Source: Corynebacterium gerontici (GTDB taxonomy: Bacteria; Actinomycetota; Actinomycetes; Mycobacteriales; Mycobacteriaceae). Taken from it: DNA of 64,000 nucleotides. The notes below the pieces were generated by a model. The model did not search any database. It was given only the letters and a program-made list of their open reading frames with translations, and was not told the origin of the DNA. The position numbers were made by a program, and so were the translations under genes. Location of the stretch: positions 186,001 to 250,000 of the forward strand of contig NZ_CP033897.1 of assembly GCF_003813985.1 (NCBI RefSeq), in the 5' to 3' direction. Positions 18,876 through 28,771 of this stretch are shown piece after piece (the stretch's first letter is position 1; every line of letters begins with the position of its first letter).

Positions 18876-18948
18876 AATGTTCCCATTGCGTAATTATTAA
18901 TCAATGCTGAGTGACGCTTGGCATGCAAAAAGCTAAAAGTGTTTTTGG

Positions 18949-20241
18949 ATGGGAAGCATGAGTCAAGCACAACTCGATACCATGCCCGTCACGCGGGCGC
19001 ACGCAAAGATTCTGGGAACGTCAGGCCTCGGCTGGGCTATGGACGCCATGGACGTGGGGCTGATGAGCTTCATCATGGCAGCCCTCGTGGCGCATTGGGG
19101 GATCACGCCAACCCAAAGTAGTTGGTTGGGCTCCATCGGCTTTGTAGGTATGGCGATCGGCGCCTCCCTGGGTGGTTTATTGGCAGACAAGTTCGGCCGA
19201 CGTAATATATTCGCGCTCACCCTCTTGGTCTATGGCGTCGCCACTGGTGCCTCGGCGGCGTCGACAAGCCTTGGCATGCTCATCGCCTTGAGGTTTGTGG
19301 TGGGCCTCGGGCTGGGCGCGGAGCTGCCCGTCGCTTCCACCTACGTGAGTGAATTTGCGCCCCGACAAGTGCGCGGGCGCATGGTGGTGCTGCTGGAGGC
19401 ATTCTGGGCCGTTGGGTGGATCCTGGCTGCGGTAATCGGCACCTTCGTGGTTGGGCAATCCGAGCAGGGGTGGCGCTGGGCGCTGCTGATCGGCTGTGCG
19501 CCGGCGGCCTATGCCTTCGTGGTCCGATTGGGGCTGCCGGAATCTGTTCGCTACCTGCGCGCCAAAGGTCACCATGAGCAAGCAGATGAGGTGATTGCCA
19601 AGATACGCAGTTCCAAGGTGCTTTTCCGCCCCGTCGAGCGGGAGGCCAGCGGAGCCGAGGACATTCAGGCCAACAGCATTTTTGCCCCAGTATTGCGTAG
19701 GCGAACTATCGCATTGTGGACTGTCTGGCTGTGCATCAATTTCGCCTACTATGGCGCGTTTTTGTGGATCCCCTCGCTGCTGCACGCCGACGGGTACACC
19801 CTGGTCAAATCTTTCGGATTCACGCTCATCATGACCATCGCGCAATTGCCCGGCTACGCGCTTGCTGCCCTGCTCATCGAACGTTGGGGCCGCAGACCCA
19901 CGCTGGCAACCATGCTGATCGGTTCGGCGCTTTCGGCAGTGGCTTTCGCATTGGCGAGCACCGATTGGCAAGTGGTAGTGGCGGGTTGCTGCCTCTCCAT
20001 GATGAATCTGGGTGCTTGGGGCGCGCTCTACGCCATCGGCCCGGAGCTCTACCCAACCAATCTGCGCGCCACCGGCACCGGTCAGGCGGCGGCGTTCGGA
20101 CGCTTGGCTTCGATCGTGGCGCCCTTAGCAGTGCCGCTGATTCCAAGGGGTGCGCTCTTTTTCGTGTTCTCGGCGGCGTTCATTATCGCCGCCACAGCCT
20201 CATTCTTGCTCCCAGAGCAACGCGGGCGCATGGTGGCCTAA
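18949..20241 (+). CDS. MFS transporter, metabolite:H+ symporter type
   Basis: A 430-residue, 12-helix major facilitator. It has the GGLLADKFGRRN loop 2-3 motif, GLGLGAELPVASTYVSEF in helix 4-5 and LGLPESVRYL before the central loop, features of the sugar/aromatic acid:H+ symporter group that includes NiaP-like carriers. The substrate cannot be read from sequence. ATG at 18949 is used; a second ATG at 18958 is preceded at close range by GGGAAG. Its stop codon overlaps by 4 nt the stop of the convergent LysR gene. Confidence 0.8.
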   Translation: MGSMSQAQLDTMPVTRAHAKILGTSGLGWAMDAMDVGLMSFIMAALVAHWGITPTQSSWLGSIGFVGMAIGASLGGLLADKFGRRNIFALTLLVYGVATGASAASTSLGMLIALRFVVGLGLGAELPVASTYVSEFAPRQVRGRMVVLLEAFWAVGWILAAVIGTFVVGQSEQGWRWALLIGCAPAAYAFVVRLGLPESVRYLRAKGHHEQADEVIAKIRSSKVLFRPVEREASGAEDIQANSIFAPVLRRRTIALWTVWLCINFAYYGAFLWIPSLLHADGYTLVKSFGFTLIMTIAQLPGYALAALLIERWGRRPTLATMLIGSALSAVAFALASTDWQVVVAGCCLSMMNLGAWGALYAIGPELYPTNLRATGTGQAAAFGRLASIVAPLAVPLIPRGALFFVFSAAFIIAATASFLLPEQRGRMVA

Positions 20242-21062
20242 GGCTCAGGATTCGCCAGGGCTCGGTTGAGAAGCTGCTCGGCGGCCGGGCTGAGTGTTCG
20301 CCACACCGCGCGGATATCGCGCTGCAGATCCACTCCCTCCACCTCAACGGCGCGAAGATCCGGCGTGATGGTCCTCAGCGGCAACACCCCGGGCGCGCCC
20401 AGTGCCAGGATGGCGCGTCGCTGCGTGGCAAGCGAGGCAAATTCCGCCGCCGGTTTCGCCAGGGCCGTCGCCTGTTCAATCACTTCACGGGTGCCGGAGC
20501 CACGTTCGCGCAACACCATGGGCACACGGCGCAATTCCTCCCGAGTAATGCGCTGCGGCCAGGGATGATCCTGCGGCACCACCACTGATAGTGGATCCGC
20601 TTTGATGGTGCGGGAGCTGAGTGCGTCGACAAGCTCAATGCCTTCAATGAATGCGATGTCCACCGCGCCCTCGAGTACCAACTGCTGAGCCTCGTGGCTA
20701 TTGGCGAGCAACACGCGCACCTGGCCACTGACCCAATGGGGAAGATCATATTCAGCGACGGTATGGGAGGCGGCGATGCGCAACACCGGATCGCACACGC
20801 GCGCAATGTCAGCGGCACAAGCGTTGGTGGCGGCCTCGAGACGTTCCAGAGCTACAAGAATCTCTTGACCCTTGGGGCTCGGCTTGCAGCCCTGCGCCGA
20901 GCGTTCAAAAACAGCAAAGCCCCAGGCATCCTCCGCCTTGGCCACGCGCACGCTCACGCTTTGCTGGGATACGCCCAGCGCGCGGGCACCGGCGGCCATC
21001 CCTCCTTCTCGATATACCGCTAGAAGAGCGGCGAGGGTGGGCTGATCAGGCACGAGGTACAT
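20238..21062 (-). CDS. LysR-type transcriptional regulator
   Basis: A 274-residue regulator with an N-terminal winged helix-turn-helix (the GMAAGARALGVSQQSVS recognition region at about 20-36, then FERSAQGCKPSPKG) and a C-terminal LysR substrate-binding domain. The ATG at 21062 is chosen over an upstream in-frame extension because a TACAAT box sits 6 nt before it and the extension would cover the divergent promoter region. It is divergent from a TDT-family transporter across a 70-nt gap, the usual arrangement for a LysR regulator and its target. Confidence 0.88.
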   Translation of the reverse strand: MYLVPDQPTLAALLAVYREGGMAAGARALGVSQQSVSVRVAKAEDAWGFAVFERSAQGCKPSPKGQEILVALERLEAATNACAADIARVCDPVLRIAASHTVAEYDLPHWVSGQVRVLLANSHEAQQLVLEGAVDIAFIEGIELVDALSSRTIKADPLSVVVPQDHPWPQRITREELRRVPMVLRERGSGTREVIEQATALAKPAAEFASLATQRRAILALGAPGVLPLRTITPDLRAVEVEGVDLQRDIRAVWRTLSPAAEQLLNRALANPEP

Positions 21063-21068
21063 TGTTTC

Positions 21069-21074
21069 ATTGTA
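21069..21074 (-). promoter_or_regulatory. -10 box of the LysR gene (leaderless start)
   Basis: On the minus strand TACAAT is followed by 6 nt and the ATG at 21062, so the transcript probably begins at the start codon. No Shine-Dalgarno sequence is present. Confidence 0.55.
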
Positions 21075-21119
21075 GCTGTTACAGGGAAAAACGCTCTCCC
21101 GCTCGGCCGGGCGGAGGTT

Positions 21120-21125
21120 TAGGCT
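21120..21125 (+). promoter_or_regulatory. -10 box of the TDT transporter gene (leaderless start)
   Basis: TAGGCT is followed by exactly 7 nt and the ATG at 21133; no Shine-Dalgarno sequence. The LysR operator, if any, must lie in the 45 nt between this box and the opposite one. Confidence 0.5.
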
Positions 21126-21132
21126 TGGCACT

Positions 21133-22002
21133 ATGAAACTTGGTCCCGCTTGGTCTGGTGCATTGATGGGCACCTCAATTACGGCAACACTGACGTATAC
21201 CTTCGGTCTGACGTGGCTGTCTCACGCGCTGCTGCTCGCCGCATCTGTGCTGGCTATTTTAGTCACGCGCCGGGAAGCATTTTGCACTCGCACCATGCCG
21301 GCTTGGGGCATGTATTCGATGGGGTTGCTGGCGTTAGGCACGGCGTATTCGGCCACCTTGGGCCTGTGGTGGGTGCACGCGGTGTTGTGGGCGATCGGCG
21401 GTGCGCTCAGCGTGGTCACGTGCATCTGGTACACGCTTGCGTTGTTGCGTAGGCAGGCAGGCCCCGCAGCCTTCACGTGGGGCCTGCCGCTGGTGGCGCC
21501 GATGGTGACGGCCACGAGTTCCGCGCAATTAGGTGCTCATGTAGGCAGTGATCTGATCATGCACATCGGCATGGCGATGTTTGCGCTGGCGTGGGCCACT
21601 GGCGTTCCCACCTTTGTGGTGGCGTATCTGCGCGCCGAGGTGCCGCTAGCGTTGCGTACCACTACTTGGATTCCGCTGGGTATTGTCGGCCAATCCACCG
21701 CCGCCGCGCATCTGCTGTGGGGAGCGCACACCTATGGGGTTATCATGCTGAGCATCGGGGTTCCCCTCGTGGCGTATGCGCTGTACCGCCACTGGTCCGT
21801 GGCCTTCGCCATGCCCTATAACCCGAGCTGGTTCGCTTCAACCTTCCCGGTGGGCACCGTGTGCCTGGGCGCGCATCTCACCGGATTCGACGGTGCCGCC
21901 CACGTGCTGCTGGGATTGTTGTTGCTGCACCTTACTTGGGCTGCCACAGGCGGCGCCATCCAAGCAGCAAGATCGCGCTCATCACGCTTGCTACCAGGAT
22001 AA
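21133..22002 (+). CDS. TDT/SLAC1-family transporter (tellurite resistance/C4-dicarboxylate type)
   Basis: A 289-residue protein with about ten hydrophobic helices and the late WFASTFPVGTVCLG motif, which corresponds to the conserved W-x-FP-G-T segment of the TDT (TehA, malic acid transporter, SLAC1) family. These move anions such as dicarboxylates or sulfite or confer tellurite resistance; the actual substrate is open. The divergent LysR gene suggests effector-controlled expression. The last 71 nt overlap the 3' end of the convergent DUF3054 gene. Confidence 0.75.
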   Translation: MKLGPAWSGALMGTSITATLTYTFGLTWLSHALLLAASVLAILVTRREAFCTRTMPAWGMYSMGLLALGTAYSATLGLWWVHAVLWAIGGALSVVTCIWYTLALLRRQAGPAAFTWGLPLVAPMVTATSSAQLGAHVGSDLIMHIGMAMFALAWATGVPTFVVAYLRAEVPLALRTTTWIPLGIVGQSTAAAHLLWGAHTYGVIMLSIGVPLVAYALYRHWSVAFAMPYNPSWFASTFPVGTVCLGAHLTGFDGAAHVLLGLLLLHLTWAATGGAIQAARSRSSRLLPG

Positions 22003-22237
22003 AGCTCCAGTGGGGGAAGGCATCGTGGCGTACTCCCCAGATGCCGAGCCCGCAGATGACGGTGCTCAACCACACGGGAACGCCACGACCATGGGCTACG
22101 ACATTGCCGATGATCGCACCGATGGCAAAAGGCCAGAAGGTGTTCAGCACCTCCACAACGGATAGGCCGCCGTGGGCGAGCCGCGCCAGGATGGCGAAGA
22201 TGAACACGGCGAGAAGGTCGATGCCGAGAGTTTTCAT
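21932..22237 (-). CDS. DUF3054 small membrane protein
   Basis: A 101-residue protein of four hydrophobic segments, consistent with DUF3054, a family of unknown function found in actinobacteria. ATG at 22237 has an AGGAG-type site upstream and overlaps the stop codon of the preceding YbhN-like gene (ATGA), so the two are coupled. A longer reading frame to 22294 exists but the extension lacks sense. Its 3' end runs 71 nt into the opposing transporter gene. Confidence 0.82.
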   Translation of the reverse strand: MKTLGIDLLAVFIFAILARLAHGGLSVVEVLNTFWPFAIGAIIGNVVAHGRGVPVWLSTVICGLGIWGVRHDAFPHWSFILVASVMSAILLLGWRRLWQPK

Positions 22238-23259
22238 GATTGTTCTCCTGCTTTCATTCCACCTCGGGCAACCGAGATGAGGTAGATAATCCATCCAAGG
22301 ATGGTCATGAGTGCAAATGCAAGAATGCGGTACACGAAGACGGCGCCGAATGCGCTGGAGGCGGTCATGCCCACTGCCACCAGGCTGGCGGTCATCGCCG
22401 CTTCCACCGGCCCCAACCCCGCCGGTGTGACCTGGGCCGTGCCGACAATTTTAGCCGTCACGAAGGCCAGGATTACCCCCAAGAAGGAGGGGTTTTCGCC
22501 TACTCGCTCAAGCCCGGGCAGTGCGCCGGTGACTGCCCAGATGCATAGCCAGAGCCCTAAGATTTCCAGCATCCAATTGGCGAGGCTCAGCGCTGCGATC
22601 AGGGCAAAGCGCCGCCTGGGCAAGTGCACTGCGTGAAGTTGGCGGACGTGTTTGCGGATGGCGGGGATCCAGCGTTCGGGGTCGCGGCGCATGAGCCGGT
22701 TGAAGGTTCGCACCTCGCTGCAGATAATCCTGGAGGTGGCCTTCGGGTGGGTGGTGGCAAGGTACACCAGCACGGCAATCCCGAGCATCACGGTCGCAGA
22801 TCCCAGCAGCGGCCAGATGCTGAAGGAGGCGCCGAGGAACAAGATGGACACGATGCCCAGGCCCACTAGCCACAGCGTGGAAAGCACTCCGGAAACTACA
22901 ATGAACCAGGAGCTCACAATTACCGAGACGTCCCACTTGCGCATGGTTTGGTATTGATACACGGTGCTGATGGCGGCGCCGCCGGGGAAGGTTGAGGACC
23001 AAGCATTCGCCACGAAGGTCAGTTCTGCAGTTTTCCACAGCGACACCTTGGTGCCGCCGGCCATTAGAAGCAGCCGCATCACCTCAGCCATGGCGAACAT
23101 GGAGCCGATGGTCACGATCAGCGCAAGCACGAGCCCCACGTTGTTGGCGTCGAGCACCTGCTGGTAGCCCTCGGCAAGGAAGGGCATTTTGTCGCGCAAC
23201 AAAAAGGCCGCGATGGCAAGGATTGCCAGGGGGCCGAGAAAGCGCAACCACTGCTTCAC
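22234..23259 (-). CDS. YbhN/LPG-synthase transmembrane-domain protein
   Basis: A 341-residue polytopic protein of the lysylphosphatidylglycerol synthase TM region family (YbhN/Aglg2-like), with FPGGAAISTVYQYQ and TPAGLGPVEAAM motifs characteristic of the fold. There is no aminoacyl-transferase domain, so it is not a lysyl-PG synthase itself; such stand-alone domains are thought to act as lipid flippases or lipid handling proteins. GTG start at 23259. It lies 13 nt downstream of the CmpL1-type exporter gene and is probably cotranscribed with it. Confidence 0.8.
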   Translation of the reverse strand: MKQWLRFLGPLAILAIAAFLLRDKMPFLAEGYQQVLDANNVGLVLALIVTIGSMFAMAEVMRLLLMAGGTKVSLWKTAELTFVANAWSSTFPGGAAISTVYQYQTMRKWDVSVIVSSWFIVVSGVLSTLWLVGLGIVSILFLGASFSIWPLLGSATVMLGIAVLVYLATTHPKATSRIICSEVRTFNRLMRRDPERWIPAIRKHVRQLHAVHLPRRRFALIAALSLANWMLEILGLWLCIWAVTGALPGLERVGENPSFLGVILAFVTAKIVGTAQVTPAGLGPVEAAMTASLVAVGMTASSAFGAVFVYRILAFALMTILGWIIYLISVARGGMKAGEQS

Positions 23260-23272
23260 GTTTTTGGTCCTC

Positions 23273-25450
23273 TTAGTCCTCGTGCTGGAGTCGATTGATC
23301 AACTCGTTGAAGGGGACGAGCTCATTATTGCCGGTTGCGGGGCGGCCCGATCGGCCGGGTTGTGCCACCACAACTTGGTTGTGCCCAAGCGCTGCGGATG
23401 CTTTCTTTACCCACTTGGGTGCCCACCAGTTGTCCTCTCGCAACAGGTGCATCACTGCGGGCACGAGCATCATGCGGATGATGGTGGCGTCGAAAAGCAA
23501 CGCCGCGATCATGCCGAAGGCGATGTACTTCATCATCACAATTTCAGAGAACCCGAATGCGCCGCACACCACGATCATGATGAGCGCGGCCGCGGTAATA
23601 ATGCCACCGGTGCGCGCAGTGCCGTAGTTGATGGCTTCGTCGGTGGTGGCGCCATTGTCGCGCGCCTCCACCATGCGAGAGACCAGGAAGACTTCATAGT
23701 CGGTGGAAAGGCCGTAGACGATCGCCATGATGAGCACCAACACGGGGCTCATAAGCGGGCCGGGGGAGAAGTTGAACAGTTCCGCACCCACGCCGTCTAC
23801 GAACATTGCGGTGAGTACGCCCAGCGTCGCGCCCATGCCAAGGATGGTCATGATCACGGCCTTGGCGGGCAGAATGAGCGAACCAAACACCAGCGACATG
23901 AGGATGAAGGTGGCCACCACAATGTAGAGCGCCATCCATGGCAGCCTATGGAACAAGGCCTCGATGGACTCCACTTCCATGGCGGGCGTGCCGCCGATGT
24001 AGACCTCAACGCCTTCGGGGGCGTCGATGGCGCGCAATTGCTTGACGACGCTCCCATTATCATCACGATTGCTGATTCCCGCAGCCAGTACCGTCACCCC
24101 ATCTTTAGTGGGGTGCACTGGCTTGAAGCGGTCGGCAAGGCCGGTGACCTGGTTTGCCTGCTGGTACACCTGCGCAAGTTCAGCATTGTCGGCGCCAGCG
24201 ATCACCAGCTTGATGGGATCAGTGCGCAGGGTGGGCCAGGTTTCATCGAAGTGCGCCTGCGCCTGGCGCACCTCATTATTCGGCGGAAGATAGGTTTCGT
24301 TGATGCCGCCAAACTTGATGCCAAATAGCGGCACTGTCAGTGCCAGTAGTGCGATTACGATGGCAACGGTGAGCGCCTTTGCGTGGCGCATGGACCAGGC
24401 TGGCACGCGGTACCACCAGGTGTCTTGGATCCTGCGGGCATCGCGGCGGGTCTTGCGTATTGTGCCCACGTCGATGCGTTTGCCCAGCAGGCCGAAGATG
24501 GCGGGGAGCAGGGTGATGGAGAGTAGGGCTGCCAGGCCAACGGCGCTAATCGCGCCATATGCCACGGATTTGAGGAAGGCTTGGGGGAAGACGAAGAGTC
24601 CCGAGAGCGCCACGGCCACCATGGCAGCGGAGAACACCACCGTCTTGCCTGCGGTTGCGGTGGTGATGCGCACGGCATCGGGGACGGCTTGGCCACGGTC
24701 GAGCTCCTCGCGGAAGCGTGACACCATAAACAGTCCGTAGTCGATGGCCAAACCCAGGCCAAGCAGTGTGACCACGCTCAGCGCAAAGACATTGACCTGT
24801 GTGAACCCGGCGAGCACGGAGAGCACGCCGATGGATCCGAGGATGGAGAGAATGCCCACGAGCAGCGGCATGAGGGCCGCCACGATGGAACCAAACACCA
24901 GCAGCAGGAGCAGTCCCACTGCGGGGAGCGCGTAAATTTCGGCGCGGTGGATATCACCGGCCATGCCCTCATCAAGCGCGTCGGCGACAGCGGTAGCGCC
25001 GGCTACTTCCATGCCCTCAAATTCAAGGTCGGGTTTGATCTTGCGATAGTCCTTTAGCGTTTGCTCGCCATCGCCTTTCAGGGCCACTGCGGCGAAGGCG
25101 GTATCGCCATTGCGCATGAGTTCCTGGTGGTTATCAAAATAGCTCACCACCTGCTTGATCTCATCGGGGTGTTCGGATTGCAGTGTGTCCAAATAGGCCT
25201 TGATCTCGGTTTCCCTGTCAAGGCCTTCAAACATGAGGATCACATCGCCGCTGGAATCGCGACCGAACATTTCCTGTTCGATCTTTGCCGCTTGTGTGGA
25301 GGCGGATCCTGGATCGTCCCAGCCTTCTTGGCTGAGGCGTTCATCCAGCTTGGTGCCGAAGATGCCGTAGATGGCCAAGATGATGGCCAGAATTGCCAGT
25401 GGGATGACTTTTCTGAAGCGGTAGGCCGCGCTGCCCCATTTATTGAACAT
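23273..25450 (-). CDS. cmpL1: RND exporter of the MmpL/CmpL family, probable trehalose monomycolate transporter
   Basis: A 725-residue RND protein with two six-helix bundles and periplasmic loops. The proton-relay Asp-Tyr pairs of MmpL3-type proteins are visible in helix 4 (D237-Y238 in DYGLFMVSRFREE) and helix 10 (D584-Y585 in DYEVFLVSRMVE). There is no long C-terminal cytoplasmic domain. Position upstream of pck and trmB and near the mycolate genes matches C. glutamicum cmpL1, which exports trehalose monomycolate; function is inferred from that. ATG at 25450 has AGGAG upstream and overlaps the end of the NYN gene by 11 nt. Confidence 0.88.
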   Translation of the reverse strand: MFNKWGSAAYRFRKVIPLAILAIILAIYGIFGTKLDERLSQEGWDDPGSASTQAAKIEQEMFGRDSSGDVILMFEGLDRETEIKAYLDTLQSEHPDEIKQVVSYFDNHQELMRNGDTAFAAVALKGDGEQTLKDYRKIKPDLEFEGMEVAGATAVADALDEGMAGDIHRAEIYALPAVGLLLLLVFGSIVAALMPLLVGILSILGSIGVLSVLAGFTQVNVFALSVVTLLGLGLAIDYGLFMVSRFREELDRGQAVPDAVRITTATAGKTVVFSAAMVAVALSGLFVFPQAFLKSVAYGAISAVGLAALLSITLLPAIFGLLGKRIDVGTIRKTRRDARRIQDTWWYRVPAWSMRHAKALTVAIVIALLALTVPLFGIKFGGINETYLPPNNEVRQAQAHFDETWPTLRTDPIKLVIAGADNAELAQVYQQANQVTGLADRFKPVHPTKDGVTVLAAGISNRDDNGSVVKQLRAIDAPEGVEVYIGGTPAMEVESIEALFHRLPWMALYIVVATFILMSLVFGSLILPAKAVIMTILGMGATLGVLTAMFVDGVGAELFNFSPGPLMSPVLVLIMAIVYGLSTDYEVFLVSRMVEARDNGATTDEAINYGTARTGGIITAAALIMIVVCGAFGFSEIVMMKYIAFGMIAALLFDATIIRMMLVPAVMHLLREDNWWAPKWVKKASAALGHNQVVVAQPGRSGRPATGNNELVPFNELINRLQHED

Positions 25451-26042
25451 TGAGGCTCCTGAGCGGGCGCAGCGGTTGCAGCCAGGCACCTTCTTCCGGC
25501 AGATTGTCCAGGTCTACGCGCGGCAGGGGTTCGCGGAACACGCCGGGTACATCTTCGAGGTCCACAAAATTCATGGATTCGGAGTTGATGGCCCAGGTGG
25601 CATGTTCGCGGAAGCCAAGGACGGTGACTTCGCAATCGAGTCCCTCCAGCAGCTCCTTGAAGTTGCGGCCATCGGCGGAGGCCACCACAACGCCTGAGAG
25701 TTCCTCGCGGTTGGCTTCAATGAACGCCACCATGTCCGGGTCCACGTCGGTGTCTTCGTGGATCTTGGGCTTGGCAAACACGGCAAAGCCCACGTTGCGC
25801 AGTGCCTCTACCCAGGGCTTGACTTGGTCTGCGGCGCCGGGGGTGACGTTGGTGAACACGGTGGCCTCGGCCTCGGTGTGCATCCCGGTTTCGTGGCTGA
25901 TGCGTCCGGCCTGCGCCAAAAGCCAGCGGCCCACGGCGTCGAAGCGGGGACGGTGTGCGGTGGTGGGGCGGCCGCCGATGATGGCGCCGAGTCCCATATC
26001 TAGGTTTGGTGCGTCCCAAACCAGCAGGAGTTTCTTGCTCAC
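25440..26042 (-). CDS. NYN-domain protein (putative RNase-like fold)
   Basis: A 200-residue protein of the NYN/PIN-like superfamily: [15 protein letters not shown] at the N-terminus supplies the first acidic residue, [13 protein letters not shown] and [11 protein letters not shown] the others. NYN domains are Mg-dependent ribonuclease-like folds; the target is unknown. GTG at 26042 has GGAGG upstream and overlaps the trmB stop as GTGA, so it is coupled to trmB and, with an 11-nt overlap, to the cmpL1 gene. The trmB-NYN-mmpL order is conserved in mycolate-producing actinobacteria. Confidence 0.85.
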   Translation of the reverse strand: MSKKLLLVWDAPNLDMGLGAIIGGRPTTAHRPRFDAVGRWLLAQAGRISHETGMHTEAEATVFTNVTPGAADQVKPWVEALRNVGFAVFAKPKIHEDTDVDPDMVAFIEANREELSGVVVASADGRNFKELLEGLDCEVTVLGFREHATWAINSESMNFVDLEDVPGVFREPLPRVDLDNLPEEGAWLQPLRPLRSLNVQ

Positions 26043-26764
26043 TTGCGCCTCCAAAGGAATTCGCGGATGGTGTGGTCTTGTTCCAGGCCTTTGCCTTCAA
26101 ACTTGGTAATGACCTGACGGTCGGTCAGTTGCGGGCATTCCTGCCAGGGCCACCCCATATATTCGAGTTGCTTTTCGACGTCCACCAGTTCCTCAATCCA
26201 CTGCGCATAGTCGGCATGGTCGGTGGCCACATGCAAGACGCCGCCCGGCTTCAGGCGAGATGCGATGAGGTTGAGCACGCCGGATTGGATGATGCGTCGC
26301 TTGTGGTGGCGCGCTTTGGGCCAGGGGTCGGGGAAGAAGATGCGCACGCCGTCGAGTGATTCGGGCGCGAACATGTGGGTGAGTACTTCTACGCCATCGC
26401 CGCGGATCATGCGCACATTGTCGATCTCTCCGCGCACCACTGCGCCCAGCAGTTTTGCCAAGCCCGGCTTGTACAGCTCAACGGCGATGATGTTGGTGTC
26501 GGCCTCGAGCGGTGCCATTGCTGCCGTGGAAGTACCAGTGCCTGAGCCGATCTCGAGGATGGTGGGGGCGTCCTGGCGGTTGAACCACGCGGGGACGTCG
26601 ATAAGCTCTTTGGAGAGCTCCTTGCCGAGGTGCGGCCAGTGCTCGTTCCAATTGGCTTCTTGGTTGTCGGTGAGCGTGCCGCGGCGGAAGCTCACCGAGC
26701 CGAGGCGGGGGTAGTCCAGGTCGTTTTCGAAAGTTTCATTGAAATTGGTTTGAGAATTAGGCAT
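26039..26764 (-). CDS. trmB: tRNA (guanine-N7-)-methyltransferase TrmB
   Basis: A 241-residue class I SAM methyltransferase: [11 protein letters not shown] binds [19 protein letters not shown] is the family signature for substrate tRNA, and TDHADYAQW follows. It makes m7G46 in tRNA. ATG at 26764 is used although its GAGGGG site is very close; a GTG at 26788 would add eight residues. The frame stays open far upstream through the antisense strand of pck, which is chance. First gene of the trmB-NYN-cmpL1-ybhN-DUF3054 minus-strand operon, divergent from pck. Confidence 0.93.
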   Translation of the reverse strand: MPNSQTNFNETFENDLDYPRLGSVSFRRGTLTDNQEANWNEHWPHLGKELSKELIDVPAWFNRQDAPTILEIGSGTGTSTAAMAPLEADTNIIAVELYKPGLAKLLGAVVRGEIDNVRMIRGDGVEVLTHMFAPESLDGVRIFFPDPWPKARHHKRRIIQSGVLNLIASRLKPGGVLHVATDHADYAQWIEELVDVEKQLEYMGWPWQECPQLTDRQVITKFEGKGLEQDHTIREFLWRRK

Positions 26765-26898
26765 CCCCTCAATTTTGCCCTTTTGCACCCCAAAAGAGCA
26801 ACGAAGAAAAAGTACCCCCAAACGGGGTGGGTAATGCCACAGGGTAAACGGGGGTGTCCTGCTGCTAATCGGGGGTAGATCTGCAGGTAAGCCTATTT

Positions 26899-26914
26899 TG
26901 TGGTGCAGGTTACA
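26899..26914. promoter_or_regulatory. Candidate GlxR (CRP-like) site upstream of pck
   Basis: TGTG-N8-TACA, one base off the GlxR-type palindrome TGTG-N8-CACA, in the divergent trmB/pck region. The same region holds several GGGG(G)T motifs (26814-26820 on the opposite strand, 26824-26828, 26850-26855, 26871-26876) of the kind bound by RamA. Regulation by acetate/cAMP-type regulators would fit a gluconeogenic gene, but these are pattern matches only. Confidence 0.35.
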
Positions 26915-26983
26915 AACGTGCCCATGTTCGGGGGCAAAGTGAGTGGCTACGCTGGATTGAGGAATCAACGACAAGGAGACGCG

Positions 26984-28771
26984 ATGCTCGACGACCGCAT
27001 TAAGAATCAGGCACTTTTGAGCTGGATTGAGGAAAACGTAGAACTCTTCCAGCCAGACGATGTTGTGCTGGTAGACGGAAGCCAAGAAGAGTGGGATCGA
27101 CTCACGTCTGAGCTTGTTGAAAGCGGCACTCTGATCAAGCTCAACGAGGAAAAGCGCCCCAATAGCTTCCTCGCACGCTCGAATCCCGATGACGTTGCCC
27201 GCGTAGAGTCGCGCACCTTCATCTGCTCCGAAAAGGAAGAGGACGCAGGTCCCACCAACAACTGGGCGGATCCTGCAGAGATGAAGAAGGAACTCACCGA
27301 GCGTTTCCGTGGCGCCATGAAGGGTCGCACCATGTATGTGGTGCCTTTCGCCATGGGCCCGCTGGCCGCCGAGGATCCAAAGATCGGCGTGCAGCTTACG
27401 GATTCCCCTTATGTTGTACTTTCTGTGCGCATCATGACCCGCATGGGCGCCAAGGCGCTTGAGCGCCTGGGCGACGGCGACTTCGTGCGCTGCCTGCATT
27501 CCGTGGGTGCCCCGCTGGAGCCTGGCCAGAAGGACGTGGCGTGGCCTTGCAATGAGGAAAAGTACATCACCCACTTCCCAGAGACCAAGGAAATCTGGTC
27601 CTACGGCTCCGGCTATGGCGGCAACGCCATCCTGGCCAAGAAGTGCTTCGCATTGCGCATCGCGTCCGTGATGGCAAAGGAAGAGGGCTGGTTTGCCGAG
27701 CACATGCTGATTCTGAAGCTCACCTCCCCTGAGGGCAAGACTTACCACATTGCCGCCGCATTCCCCTCTGCCTGCGGTAAGACCAACCTCGCCATGATCA
27801 ACCCCACCATCGAAGGCTGGAAGGCCGAGGTTGTAGGTGACGACATTGCATGGATGCGCTTCGGCGAGGACGGCCTGTATGCCTTCAACCCAGAAAACGG
27901 CTTCTTCGGCGTGGCCCCTGGCACCAACTACAAGTCCAACCCCCAGGCTATGCGCACCATGGAGCCCGGCAACACCCTGTTCACCAACGTTGCGCTTACC
28001 GACGATGGCGATGTGTGGTGGGAAGAGCTGGAAAACAAGCCCGAGCACGCCATCGACTGGTTGGGCAATGAATGGACTCCGGAGTCCGGCACGGACGCCG
28101 CTCACCCGAACTCCCGCTACACCGTGGCAATTGATCAGTGCCCCATCGCGGCAGAGGAATTCGAGGACCCCAACGGTGTGCGCATCGACGCAATCCTCTT
28201 TGGCGGACGCCGCCCCGACACCGTGCCGCTGGTGACCGAGACCTTCGACTGGAACCACGGCACCATGGTTGGCGCCCTGCTATCTTCCGGCCAGACCGCC
28301 GCTGCCGAGGGCAAGGTTGGCGCACTGCGCCACGACCCAATGGCCATGCTGCCCTTTATCGGCTACAACGTGGGCGATTATCTGCAGCACTGGATTGACA
28401 TGGGCGAAAAGGGCGGCGAGAAGATGCCCAAGATCTTCCTGGTCAACTGGTTCCGCCGCGGCGATGATGGTCGCTTCCTCTGGCCTGGCTTTGGCGATAA
28501 CTCCCGCGTACTCAAGTGGATCGTGGATCGCCTCGAAGGCCGTGTCGAAGCCGACGAGACCCCCGCAGGCCACACCGCCCGCGCCGAGGACCTGGACCTC
28601 ACCGGCCTGGACACCCCGCTCGAAGACGTGCGCGAGGCACTCAGCGCACCTGCCGAGCAGTGGCAGGCAGAGGTTGAAGATAATGAGGCATACCTCAAGA
28701 CCTTGGGCGATCGTGTGCCAAAGGAGATCTTTGATCAGTTCGAGGCGCTCAAGCAGCGCGTCGCACGATAA
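26984..28771 (+). CDS. pck: Phosphoenolpyruvate carboxykinase (GTP)
   Basis: A 595-residue GTP-dependent PEP carboxykinase. The kinase-1a loop [11 protein letters not shown] contains the hyper-reactive Cys264, the metal-binding GDDIAWM follows, and [12 protein letters not shown] and [22 protein letters not shown] are family blocks. It converts oxaloacetate to PEP in gluconeogenesis. ATG at 26984 has AAGGAG at 26973-26978; a GTG at 26900 gives an unconvincing extension. The last 23 nt overlap the convergent methyltransferase gene. Confidence 0.96.
   Translation: MLDDRIKNQALLSWIEENVELFQPDDVVLVDGSQEEWDRLTSELVESGTLIKLNEEKRPNSFLARSNPDDVARVESRTFICSEKEEDAGPTNNWADPAEMKKELTERFRGAMKGRTMYVVPFAMGPLAAEDPKIGVQLTDSPYVVLSVRIMTRMGAKALERLGDGDFVRCLHSVGAPLEPGQKDVAWPCNEEKYITHFPETKEIWSYGSGYGGNAILAKKCFALRIASVMAKEEGWFAEHMLILKLTSPEGKTYHIAAAFPSACGKTNLAMINPTIEGWKAEVVGDDIAWMRFGEDGLYAFNPENGFFGVAPGTNYKSNPQAMRTMEPGNTLFTNVALTDDGDVWWEELENKPEHAIDWLGNEWTPESGTDAAHPNSRYTVAIDQCPIAAEEFEDPNGVRIDAILFGGRRPDTVPLVTETFDWNHGTMVGALLSSGQTAAAEGKVGALRHDPMAMLPFIGYNVGDYLQHWIDMGEKGGEKMPKIFLVNWFRRGDDGRFLWPGFGDNSRVLKWIVDRLEGRVEADETPAGHTARAEDLDLTGLDTPLEDVREALSAPAEQWQAEVEDNEAYLKTLGDRVPKEIFDQFEALKQRVAR

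Noticed and set aside
23189-24328. 379-codon plus-strand frame opposite cmpL1
   Set aside because: It is rich in His, Gly and Asp as expected for the antisense of a GC-rich RND gene and shows no domain.
26765-28258. Long minus-strand extension of the trmB reading frame across pck
   Set aside because: The extension is antisense to pck, has no family features and trmB has a sensible start at 26764.
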